DNA of 64,000 bases. Source: Alcanivorax sp. (GTDB taxonomy: Bacteria > Pseudomonadota > Gammaproteobacteria > Pseudomonadales > Alcanivoracaceae). Below, one piece after another: positions 49,664-57,545 of the stretch. The stretch is taken from positions 3,407,501-3,471,500 of the forward strand of contig NZ_CP080267.1 of the NCBI RefSeq assembly GCF_019431375.1, read 5' to 3'. The notes beneath the pieces are model-generated. The model was not told the DNA's origin. It did not search any database and worked only from the letters and a program-made list of their open reading frames with translations. How positions within the stretch are numbered: position 1 is the first letter of the stretch; each line of letters starts with the position of its first letter. Both the position numbers and the translations under genes were made by a program.

Positions 49664-51718
49664 ATGATGTCCTTTTTCAAAGCCTCGGCACTTCGAACAC
49701 TGATTGTGGTGCTGTTGTCAGCAGCGGCGCTTACCGGCCAGGCCCAGGTTGCGGCCAGTGAAGATGGCAAGAGTTGGACGGTGAATATCCGCAATGCGGA
49801 TATTCAGGCGTTTATCAGCCAGATCGCCGAGATGACCGGCAAGAACTTCGTGGTCGATCCTCGCGTTCGTGCCCGGGATGTCACCGTTGTATCCACCAAG
49901 GCGCTGACTGCTGCGGAAGTCTACGAGCTGTTTCTGTCCGTGCTGCAGGTACATGGCTACGCGGCGGTGCCTTCCGGCGACATTATCAAGATCGTTCCCA
50001 ATACCACCGCCAAGCAAAGTAACCTGCCGCTGGTGGGCAAGAACGAAGCTGGTGGCGAAGAGTTGGTGACCCGAGTGATTCCGGTGGAAAACTCACCGGT
50101 GGAGGAGCTGGTGCCGGTGCTTCGTCCGCTGGTGCCCCAGTACGGTCATCTGGCGGCCGTGGGTTCAGCCAATGCCCTGATCATTAGTGACCACATGGAC
50201 AATATTCGCCGCATGGAAGCGATCATCGCCAGCCTGGACAATGCCGAGTCCGAGGACGTACAGGTGATCAAGCTGGAGCATGCCTTTGCCGGCGACATGG
50301 TGAAAATGCTGGAAAGCCTGACCCCCCAGACTGGTGGTCGCCGGGGCAAGACCAAGGATGGTGGCGTTACCGTGGTGGCAGATGAACGTACCAATCGTCT
50401 GATCATCAAGGGTGACCGGATTACTCGCCAGCGCATGGCGCAGATGATCCGTAATCTGGATACTCCAGCCAGTGCCACTGGTGGTGTGCAGGTGGTACGG
50501 CTCAGCCACGGTGATGCGGAAGCGCTGGCCGAGTTGCTGAAAAATTTTGCCGAGGGCGCCTCCGCCGCCAAGCCAGGCGCCGACGGTAAGGCCGCCGCGG
50601 CATCCATTACCGGAGACAAAGTGTCCATTCAGGCGGACAAATCCCTCAATGCTCTGGTGATACGCGCAGAACCGGCAATGATGAAAGAGATCATGTCGGT
50701 GATCAGTCAGCTGGATGTGCGCCGGGCACAGATTCTTATCGAAGCCGCCATCGTGGAAGTGTCCGGGGATACCGGTAAGGCGCTGGGCTTTCAGTATGTG
50801 GCAGGCAGTGATGAAAGCGGCGTCGGTGCGATCAATTTTGGCAACGCGGGCCTCACCATCAACTCTATCGTTCAGGCCCTGGCCACGGATGACCCGTCAG
50901 GTCTGGCCCTCGGCGATGGCATTACCATGGGCTTCGGGGAAGAGGACTCCAATGGCGATCTGAAGTGGGGTGCGCTGATTCAGGCCCTGTCCACTTCCAC
51001 CGATGTGAACCTGCTCTCCACCCCCAGTATTTTGACCCTGGATAATCAGGAAGCCTCCATTGTGGTGGGTGAGAACGTGCCCTTCATTACCGGCACCAGC
51101 ACCAGCACCGGTTCCGGCGTGTCCAACCCCTTCCAGACCATCCAGCGCGAAGATGTGGGTCTGAGCCTGAAGGTCACTCCCCATGTGGCGGGCTTGTCCA
51201 CCATCCGTTTGGAGCTGGAGCAGGAAAATTCCCAGGTAAAGGACTCCGTGGGCGAAGCGGCGGATATCGTTACCACCACGCGCAAGCTGGAAAGCACGGT
51301 GCTGGCGGACGATGGCGAGACCATCGCCCTGGGCGGCTTGATTCGCGACAATATTACCAAGACGGTACGCAAGGTACCGATCCTGGGTGATATTCCCCTG
51401 TTGGGCATCCTGTTTCGTTCAACCAGCAATTCGCGAGAGAAAAGTAACCTGATGGTCTTTCTGCGGCCGACTATCCTGCCGGATAATGAACGACTGTTGA
51501 GCATGACCCGACAGAAATACATGGGCATTACCGCCTTGCAGTTCGAATTGAATGGCAAGGGCCAACTGGAGCAAGTGGTGCGTAACCCGCTGCCGGTCAA
51601 TCTTGAGCAGGTGTTCGAAGGTCGCCAAAAAATCTCTCAGGAATACCGGGATGCCTATGACGCCCGACAAAACGCACCTGAACAGGATGTTGAGGTCGAG
51701 GGCGCCGAGCAGGAGTAG
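49664..51718 (+). CDS. gspD: Type II secretion system secretin D
   Basis: Outer-membrane secretin through which folded exoproteins pass, about 684 aa. A signal peptide (LRTLIVVLLSAAALTGQAQV) is followed by N0 (WTVNIRNADIQAFISQIAEM), repeated N1-N3 modules (VIPVENSPVEELVPVLRPLV, VQVIKLEHAFAGDMVKMLES, VQVVRLSHGDAEALAELLKN) and the barrel with the signature VPILGDIPLLGILFR near residue 570. ATG at 49664 is chosen; a GTG at 49652 overlapping the gspC stop would add four residues. Ends with a strong terminator, so gspE-M are not in this operon. Confidence 0.92.
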   Translation: MMSFFKASALRTLIVVLLSAAALTGQAQVAASEDGKSWTVNIRNADIQAFISQIAEMTGKNFVVDPRVRARDVTVVSTKALTAAEVYELFLSVLQVHGYAAVPSGDIIKIVPNTTAKQSNLPLVGKNEAGGEELVTRVIPVENSPVEELVPVLRPLVPQYGHLAAVGSANALIISDHMDNIRRMEAIIASLDNAESEDVQVIKLEHAFAGDMVKMLESLTPQTGGRRGKTKDGGVTVVADERTNRLIIKGDRITRQRMAQMIRNLDTPASATGGVQVVRLSHGDAEALAELLKNFAEGASAAKPGADGKAAAASITGDKVSIQADKSLNALVIRAEPAMMKEIMSVISQLDVRRAQILIEAAIVEVSGDTGKALGFQYVAGSDESGVGAINFGNAGLTINSIVQALATDDPSGLALGDGITMGFGEEDSNGDLKWGALIQALSTSTDVNLLSTPSILTLDNQEASIVVGENVPFITGTSTSTGSGVSNPFQTIQREDVGLSLKVTPHVAGLSTIRLELEQENSQVKDSVGEAADIVTTTRKLESTVLADDGETIALGGLIRDNITKTVRKVPILGDIPLLGILFRSTSNSREKSNLMVFLRPTILPDNERLLSMTRQKYMGITALQFELNGKGQLEQVVRNPLPVNLEQVFEGRQKISQEYRDAYDARQNAPEQDVEVEGAEQE

Positions 51719-51735
51719 TGTCGTAAAGGGTTGCA

Positions 51736-51768
51736 GAAAAACGCGCCTATCATGGCGCGTTTTTTTTG
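51736..51768 (+). terminator. Terminator after gspD
   Basis: aaaaacgcgcc-tatcat-ggcgcgttttttt: a 6-pair GC core flanked by A/T pairs and a T8 run, 18 bases after the stop. The A-run lets it serve the convergent gene too. Confidence 0.95.
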
Positions 51769-51811
51769 CTGCCGGCACAGGGGTGTCCGGCCGTATGCAG
51801 GCGTTGCCCTG

Positions 51812-52822
51812 TTAGTTGTCTTGCAGGTTTCGCAGGTTGGCAAGGACCCGGCGGCTGCGCTCCAGTTTTTTGTTCAGTTCTTCGTTATCAGGATAGAGCG
51901 GCGCTACCTGCTTCCAGATTCTGTAGGCTTCGCGATACTGGCCGCGGGCATACAGAGCTTCGCCGGTATTCATTTCTTCGCTGAAGCGGCGTCGGGCCCA
52001 TTGCTCCAGGCGTTTCTGGTGATCGGCCAGCGCCGGGTTGTTCCGGTGTTTATTCAGGAAGCTGCGGGCAGCAAGCAATGAATCCAGCTGGCCGTTGCGC
52101 TGATAACGAGCCATCAACTGATCCGCTTCTGTAAGCAGAGCGCGATTGTGTCGGGCGCGGGCTCGCTGGCTGGCGTCATTGAGAATCTGTTGGGCTTTGG
52201 CCAATTGCGCAGAAGGAGGCTGATCTGGCGTCAGTTGGTGAGCGGTGCTGAGCAGGTCGCGGGCCAGCAGCCATTGCTGACGCTGGGCGAAATACTCCCC
52301 CAGACGTGTCAGATCGTTTGCCACAAAAAGCCGTTCCTCTGCTAGCTGCTGCTGTTCCTGTTTGGCGCGAGGCAAGTGGAAGCCGCTTAATTTTTCTGTC
52401 AGGCCGGCACTGTCCTGCAGGGCTTGGGCCTGAGCACGTCGCCGTTCAGCCAGCACCTGGTTTAACTGGTGTTCTTCCAGGCTGTTCAGGGCGGTCAGCA
52501 TTTCATCCAGTGCGGAGGGATCTACCACCTTGTGGCGGTGATTCTTCACCAGAGTATGAGCCTGCTCCCAGTGTTGTTCGCGGCTCATGGCTCCGGCTTC
52601 AAGAATCAGGCGCTGGCGATACTGGTGGCTTGCCATAATGATGCCCGGGTATTGCTCCTGCAGAAGAGGATATTGATCATGGGCGGGGTGAGTATCTTCA
52701 ATGATAGCGGCTGCGCGGGCGTAATTGCCTTCTGCAAGGGCCTCGCTGACCCGGCGCTCCGGGTTCCCCAGGGTGGCACAGCCACCAAGCAGGGCTACCA
52801 TCACCAGGCCAGCCTTACGCAC
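51812..52822 (-). CDS. TPR-containing lipoprotein
   Basis: A 336-residue protein with a lipoprotein signal MRKAGLVMVALLGGC (lipobox LGGC, residues 12-15). The rest is almost all helical, with TPR-like repeats (LTRLGEYFAQRQQWLLARDL and TGEALYARGQYREAYRIWKQ). Such proteins usually act as scaffolds at the outer membrane. The start is GTG, with cggagtcgcaac upstream, and overlaps the cyclase stop by 8 bases, so the two are translationally coupled. Confidence 0.78.
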   Translation of the reverse strand: MRKAGLVMVALLGGCATLGNPERRVSEALAEGNYARAAAIIEDTHPAHDQYPLLQEQYPGIIMASHQYRQRLILEAGAMSREQHWEQAHTLVKNHRHKVVDPSALDEMLTALNSLEEHQLNQVLAERRRAQAQALQDSAGLTEKLSGFHLPRAKQEQQQLAEERLFVANDLTRLGEYFAQRQQWLLARDLLSTAHQLTPDQPPSAQLAKAQQILNDASQRARARHNRALLTEADQLMARYQRNGQLDSLLAARSFLNKHRNNPALADHQKRLEQWARRRFSEEMNTGEALYARGQYREAYRIWKQVAPLYPDNEELNKKLERSRRVLANLRNLQDN

Positions 52823-54302
52823 GTTGCGACTCCGTATTCAGTTTTGCCAGGAATTGGGCAATACGTTGTTCCATGAGCGTTTCCGACAGGGCGTGAACGC
52901 CATCGATGCGGAAGGTGCTCACCGGTTCGGCTTTGCCACGGATACGCATGGCGCCGTACTCGGTAGCGCGAACCCGCGAAGCGATGTTGGGGTTGGCCAG
53001 TAGTGTCGAGGCGGCAATGATCTCGTTGCCACCGGCCATGTTGGACAGGCGCGATGCCAGATTGACGGTATCGCCAACCACCGTGTATTGCATGCGCTCC
53101 CGCGAGCCCAGGTTGCCGGCCAACATGGCGCCGGAATTGATGCCGATACGGAATTCCACTGTGGTGTGGCCATGGGCACGGCGGTGCTCATTAAGCCTTT
53201 CCACCATTCTCTGAATCATGACTGCGCAGCACAGTCCGTGGAACAGGTGCTCGTCATCCTTCTCGGGTACGCCGAATACGATCATGGCGCAGTCGCCCAT
53301 ATATTTGTCGATGGTGCCACGGTAAAAGGTGGTGGCGGTGGTGATAGCATCGAAATACACATTGAGCATGTCGGCGATGGCATCCGGTGGGAGGGTTTCC
53401 GACAGCCGGGTGAAGCCGACTATATCGGCAAACACCACGGTGGCATGGACATCGCGGCCACCCAGTTGGACCTGGTCCAGGTCCGCCATCATGTTCTGTG
53501 CTACCGACGGGCTGACAAAACGCTTCAGTACCTGTTCCACCTGGTCTTTTTCCAGCATGCCGTGGGCCATGGTGTTATAGGCTTCGATAAGACCGCCGAT
53601 TTCATCATTGCGACGATCCTGAATTCGATAATTCAGGTCTCCCCGGCGCATGGCGCTGGTGGCCTCCAGTAGATCCTGAATGGGGCGAGCCAATCGCCGG
53701 CTGATCAGGAACGAGGCGATGATGGCGATTACGCTCATGATCAGCGTGGCATTGATCATGGTGTCCTGCACTGATTCCCGGGCGGCCATGATCGGGCGGT
53801 CGGACAGGGAAATGGCTGTGTAGCCGGCTACCGTATCGCCCACATCAACAGCAGCATAGTAGGTGGTTACCGGTTCGTTCTGCAGTTCCCAGCGCTTGAT
53901 CTGTTCCTCCAGCGGATCGGCGGCCAGGGGCAAAATGCCGGCCTTGTCGACCAGGTTGCCGCTGCGATCAAACAGGGCGGCGCCGCGCACGCTCTCACTG
54001 CGTGTCAGGTTGTTGAGTTGGACCTTGAGCAGGAAGGTGTCATCGGCGAGTAGGGGCTCCCGGGCCGTGTTGGCCAGCTGCAGGGCAATGGCTTCACCGA
54101 AGGTGTCCGCCTGGTCGCGCATGCGGTCGAGCTGATTGTTGAGCAGCAGGGAGCCGAGAATGGTCATGCCACACAGGATCAGCAGGGAAATGGACAGCCC
54201 CAGCTTCCAGGCTACTGGAAAGTAAGCAGGCACATAGGGAGCCAGCCACCCGCCAATGCGGGAGGGCTTCGTGGGGCTGGCTTGTCCTTGCGGCTCTGTC
54301 AC
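52815..54302 (-). CDS. Membrane-bound class III adenylate/guanylate cyclase
   Basis: A 495-residue sensor enzyme: cytosolic N-terminus, span 1 (about 32-54), a periplasmic sensing domain (about 55-180), span 2 (MINATLIMSVIAIIASFLIS, about 182-201), HAMP linker (RRLARPIQDLLEATSAMRRG onward) and a class III cyclase domain. The metal-binding FADIVGF near 293 and KYMGD near 334 are present, as is NLGSRERMQYTVVGDTVNLA with the conserved Asn and the Arg further along. It probably makes cAMP. GTG start after agggacgcatc. Coupled to the TPR lipoprotein. Confidence 0.87.
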   Translation of the reverse strand: MTEPQGQASPTKPSRIGGWLAPYVPAYFPVAWKLGLSISLLILCGMTILGSLLLNNQLDRMRDQADTFGEAIALQLANTAREPLLADDTFLLKVQLNNLTRSESVRGAALFDRSGNLVDKAGILPLAADPLEEQIKRWELQNEPVTTYYAAVDVGDTVAGYTAISLSDRPIMAARESVQDTMINATLIMSVIAIIASFLISRRLARPIQDLLEATSAMRRGDLNYRIQDRRNDEIGGLIEAYNTMAHGMLEKDQVEQVLKRFVSPSVAQNMMADLDQVQLGGRDVHATVVFADIVGFTRLSETLPPDAIADMLNVYFDAITTATTFYRGTIDKYMGDCAMIVFGVPEKDDEHLFHGLCCAVMIQRMVERLNEHRRAHGHTTVEFRIGINSGAMLAGNLGSRERMQYTVVGDTVNLASRLSNMAGGNEIIAASTLLANPNIASRVRATEYGAMRIRGKAEPVSTFRIDGVHALSETLMEQRIAQFLAKLNTESQRA

Positions 54303-54576
54303 GATGCGTCCCTGGTTGAGTCGTAACGGTCACTTTGCACGCTTGTCAGCGGCGGACCATGCTGTCAAATTCACAGTCCGCCCCGGGCGAATTAACGGGC
54401 CCGGAATGGCGCTGCGTCGGCTAAGACCGCGGCAGTGGCGCAGAGTTCTTGTTCTTTTTGCGCTTATGCTGAATCACAACAATGGTCAAACGAATATGCT
54501 AACAATAGCACTTTCGTCGTGCCGGGTAAGTAGTTGTCTATGCTGACTGGCTGAATTGGAATCGGGAAGAGAGAGT

Positions 54577-55542
54577 ATGGCATTTATGCGTGAGCGGCAG
54601 CTTGCTGCCAATGGCCTGGATTTTTTTGTAGCGGAGGCTGGGGAGCCGGGAAACCCTTTGGTGTTGTGTCTGCATGGTTTTCCGGAATGTTGGGCTTCCT
54701 GGCGCTATCAGTTACCGGTACTGGCCCAGTCCGGTTACCACGCGGTGGCGCCGGATCTGCGCGGCTACGGCTACACCGGAGGCCCGGCGGAGGCGGATAG
54801 TTACCGTCAGAGCGTGCTGGTGGAGGACGTGGTCGCCCTGATCCGGGCATTGGGGCATGAATCGGCAATCCTGGTCGGGCATGACTGGGGGTGCGCACTG
54901 ACCTGGCAGGTGGCGCGCCGCTACCCGCAAATGATTCGTGCCGTAATCGGCATGTCGGTGCCCTATGGCGGGCCTGCCCCGGAGGCACCCACCGAGTCAA
55001 TGCGGCGGCTGTTCGAAGACCGCTTCTTCTACATGCTTTATTTCCAGAAGCCGCAACTGCCTGAGCAGGAGCTGGAGGCGGATGTGCCCACCAGCCTGCG
55101 CAAGATCTTCCACGGATTGTCTGCGGATGGTATCGCCGATTTCCGGGTGGCTCCGGACGACACCGGTTTCCTGCAATCCATGCCGACCCCCGAGCAACAG
55201 CCGCGCTGGATGCGTGAGGAAGACCTGGCCTATTACGTGGAGCGGTTCCAGCACAGCGGCTTTACCGGACCGATCAACTGGTACCGGGCCATGGATGCGT
55301 CCTGGGAGGAAAGCCGGGACGACGACAACTGGCAGCTGACCATGCCCACCCTGTTTATCGGCGGCATGCAGGACCCGGTGATCGTGTTCAGTCAGAAGGC
55401 CCTGCAACGCATGCCCGATTACATCCCGGATCTGCGCACGGTGATGCTGGACCAGTGCGGGCACTGGATCCAGATGGAGCAGGCGGCGGAAGTGAACCGT
55501 GAGATGATCGCCTTTCTGGAGGAAGTCGATGGCAAAGGCTGA
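54577..55542 (+). CDS. Alpha/beta hydrolase, epoxide hydrolase-like
   Basis: A 321-residue hydrolase of the soluble epoxide hydrolase branch. HGFPECWASWR (oxyanion HGxP, residues about 34-44), DLRGYGYT, nucleophile elbow GHDWGCALTW (Asp near residue 102), a cap with tyrosines (SGFTGPINWYR), acid DPVIVF and the final DQCGHWIQ histidine. The nucleophile Asp points to epoxide or haloalkane hydrolysis rather than esterase activity. ATG at 54577 follows cgggaagagagagt. It overlaps the next gene by 14 bases. Confidence 0.85.
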   Translation: MAFMRERQLAANGLDFFVAEAGEPGNPLVLCLHGFPECWASWRYQLPVLAQSGYHAVAPDLRGYGYTGGPAEADSYRQSVLVEDVVALIRALGHESAILVGHDWGCALTWQVARRYPQMIRAVIGMSVPYGGPAPEAPTESMRRLFEDRFFYMLYFQKPQLPEQELEADVPTSLRKIFHGLSADGIADFRVAPDDTGFLQSMPTPEQQPRWMREEDLAYYVERFQHSGFTGPINWYRAMDASWEESRDDDNWQLTMPTLFIGGMQDPVIVFSQKALQRMPDYIPDLRTVMLDQCGHWIQMEQAAEVNREMIAFLEEVDGKG

Positions 55543-56023
55543 ACAAACCAGTAATTTTCACCGGGTGGCCGAGTTTCACCGCGCGTTTTCCCTGCCGGTG
55601 GAGCCGCAGCCAGTGGTGCCTGATGATGCCACCATCCGCCTGCGTCTGGCCCTGTTGCTGGAGGAGTTTCACGAACTGGCCGAGGCCACCTGCCAGCAAC
55701 CGGATAAGGATCAACAGGCGTTTCTCGATACTCTGGCGGCAGCCAGAGAGCAGTTGGCATCGCTCAGAGGTTTTCGCGTGGACCTGGTGGAAGTGGCCGA
55801 TGCGCTCACCGACATCAATTATGTGACCTATGGCGCCGGCCATACCTTCGGCATCGACCTGAATGCCACCTGCGCGGAGGTGCATCGCAGCAACATGAGC
55901 AAGCTGGGTGCCGACGGCAGGCCGGTGAAAGACGAGCGCGGCAAGGTGCTCAAGGGGCCGGCCTATTCTCCGCCGGCGCTGGCACCGGTATTGGCCCGGC
56001 AGGGCGGCAATGACCCGGAATAG
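55529..56023 (+). CDS. MazG-like nucleotide pyrophosphohydrolase family protein
   Basis: A 164-residue all-alpha NTP-pyrophosphatase-like protein (PRA-PH/MazG superfamily). The metal-binding pattern is visible: LLLEEFHELAEAT (ExxE) near residues 43-55 and VEVADALTDINYVTYG (ExxD) near 91-106, followed by VHRSNMSKLGADG. Family members hydrolyse phosphoanhydride bonds in nucleotides; substrate unknown here. ATG at 55529 has ctggaggaagtcg upstream and lies within the end of the hydrolase gene, so they are coupled. Confidence 0.8.
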   Translation: MAKAEQTSNFHRVAEFHRAFSLPVEPQPVVPDDATIRLRLALLLEEFHELAEATCQQPDKDQQAFLDTLAAAREQLASLRGFRVDLVEVADALTDINYVTYGAGHTFGIDLNATCAEVHRSNMSKLGADGRPVKDERGKVLKGPAYSPPALAPVLARQGGNDPE

Positions 56024-56082
56024 CAGCCGTGATCGGCGATGCTCCGGGCTGTGAGCGTTGGAGGCTTGCCAAAGGCTGGCGC

Positions 56083-57060
56083 TTAGACTTGCAACGCCAT
56101 CCCCACAGGCAAGCGATCAGTCAAAATTTCAAACGCGCCACCATGGGCGCTGTGTAGCACCCGTTCCGGTTGCCCGCGCCGGGACAGGGTGGCGGTGACG
56201 CCGGCCAGTTTGCTGTTCAGGCAGATCTTGTTGCCCCCTGGCGGGTTGTAATAGGTCAGGGCAGCCACCCGGTCTGCCATCGTGGCCATACTGATGTTTA
56301 AACGGGTATCACCGTTACCGGTCTGCAGGGTCCACTGGAAAGGGCGGTAGTGGGCGTTGGCACGCAGCGCCCGTGACAGGCTGTTGAACAGCAGTGTTTC
56401 CCCGTCCAGTCGCAGGGCGGCAATGGAAAGTTGAGGACTGTAGAGTGGGCCTACCTTCACCTGGGCGGTGGCGCATTCCAGAAAGGCGTCCGGGGCATTA
56501 TCGAAGCCCGCTACCTGGCCCCAGGCATAGCGGTCGGTATGTTGACTGCCCCAGTTATGGTTTTCGCTGCCTGGCCACCGGTCCAGTACGAACGTTTCGC
56601 CGTTCAGGATAAGGCTACCGCTGAGGTGAATATGGGGGCGGCTGACCAGAGACTTGGCCTTGGGCAGGGGGCGTCTGTAGAAACTCTCCGGCAGAAACAG
56701 CAATGGTGACTCGCCGTCATCATAGTGCAGATCCCAGCTCAGTTGGCCGTTCCGCCCCTGCAGCAGCCCCTGCAGAGCACCAGGTTGCAGGTGGTTGTCG
56801 CCAGCGTCCACCTGCATCTGTGAGGTGCTGAAGCGGCACTGCTCCAGGGGAAATTCTTCCTTGAACGCACGAGTCTGCTGCCGGACGCCGTCGCTCCACA
56901 CCGCCCACACTTCCCCGAGGGCCGGGCGTTGATCCCGGGCGCGGAATAGAGTGTAGCGAATCCAGATGGCCTGGGGTTTGTGCGGGTGATTGGCGCGCAC
57001 AAACCAGGATTCGTAGTGGCCGCCTTTGGAGGGGGCCTGCAGGCCGTAGTAGGGAATCAT
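56083..57060 (-). CDS. Lipocalin-like (AttH/CrtC-type) protein
   Basis: A 325-residue soluble protein of mostly beta character without signal peptide. Motifs such as GGHYESWFVRANHPHKPQAI, LDRWPGSENHNWGSQHTDRY and WGQVAGFDN resemble two-lipocalin-domain proteins of the AttH / hydroxyneurosporene hydratase (CrtC) group, which bind or modify hydrophobic molecules. The assignment is by eye and tentative. Last gene of a three-gene operon after the oxidase and the 153-aa protein (23-base gap, aaggagccccgc ribosome-binding site). Confidence 0.55.
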   Translation of the reverse strand: MIPYYGLQAPSKGGHYESWFVRANHPHKPQAIWIRYTLFRARDQRPALGEVWAVWSDGVRQQTRAFKEEFPLEQCRFSTSQMQVDAGDNHLQPGALQGLLQGRNGQLSWDLHYDDGESPLLFLPESFYRRPLPKAKSLVSRPHIHLSGSLILNGETFVLDRWPGSENHNWGSQHTDRYAWGQVAGFDNAPDAFLECATAQVKVGPLYSPQLSIAALRLDGETLLFNSLSRALRANAHYRPFQWTLQTGNGDTRLNISMATMADRVAALTYYNPPGGNKICLNSKLAGVTATLSRRGQPERVLHSAHGGAFEILTDRLPVGMALQV

Positions 57061-57083
57061 GCGGGGCTCCTTGGTATGGCCGA

Positions 57084-57545
57084 TCAGCGGGATGAGCCGA
57101 CGCTCTGATCTTGCTGGTAAGCCTGCTGTTCGTCCACCAGGCGCAGGGCGGTGAACGGAAAGGCCAGCATGCTTTCCCGGTAGGCCACTTCCGCCTGGCC
57201 GATGGCCTGCCGGTTCCGGTAGACCGTCATCGGGCAGGTGATCAGCGAGGCCAGCAGGCCGTTACGACCGTACTGCTTCTTGCCCTCCACGCGCAGCGGG
57301 CCCAGTTCCGGGTGGTTGAAGGTCAGCCAGTAGTGGGGGCCGTTCAGGTGGATGGTCAGCTCCCCTTCGCAGTCGAAGTTCTGCCCGTCCAGGCTGACGG
57401 TGCCGCGAAAGTACCGAGGAGCACTGACGTTGAAGATGCGGGTAGTAAAGGCACGGATCTGGAAAGAAAAGGGTTGCTGGCGGCCCTGAGTATCCAGTTG
57501 CAGCCAGCCGCTCATGCGTTCCTTGAGTAACAGGCCCAGAGTCAT
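57084..57545 (-). CDS. Hypothetical protein coupled to GMC oxidoreductase (153 aa)
   Basis: A 153-residue soluble protein, beta-rich, without signal peptide. It starts MTLGLLLKERMSGWLQLD; an ERMSG-like motif also occurs, as I recall it, in a domain fused to large cholesterol-oxidase-like GMC proteins, so it may be that domain as a separate chain (low confidence). The ATG at 57545 is chosen: it overlaps the oxidase stop as ATGA and has aaggag at right spacing, whereas the ATG two codons earlier is too close to it. Confidence 0.65.
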   Translation of the reverse strand: MTLGLLLKERMSGWLQLDTQGRQQPFSFQIRAFTTRIFNVSAPRYFRGTVSLDGQNFDCEGELTIHLNGPHYWLTFNHPELGPLRVEGKKQYGRNGLLASLITCPMTVYRNRQAIGQAEVAYRESMLAFPFTALRLVDEQQAYQQDQSVGSSR

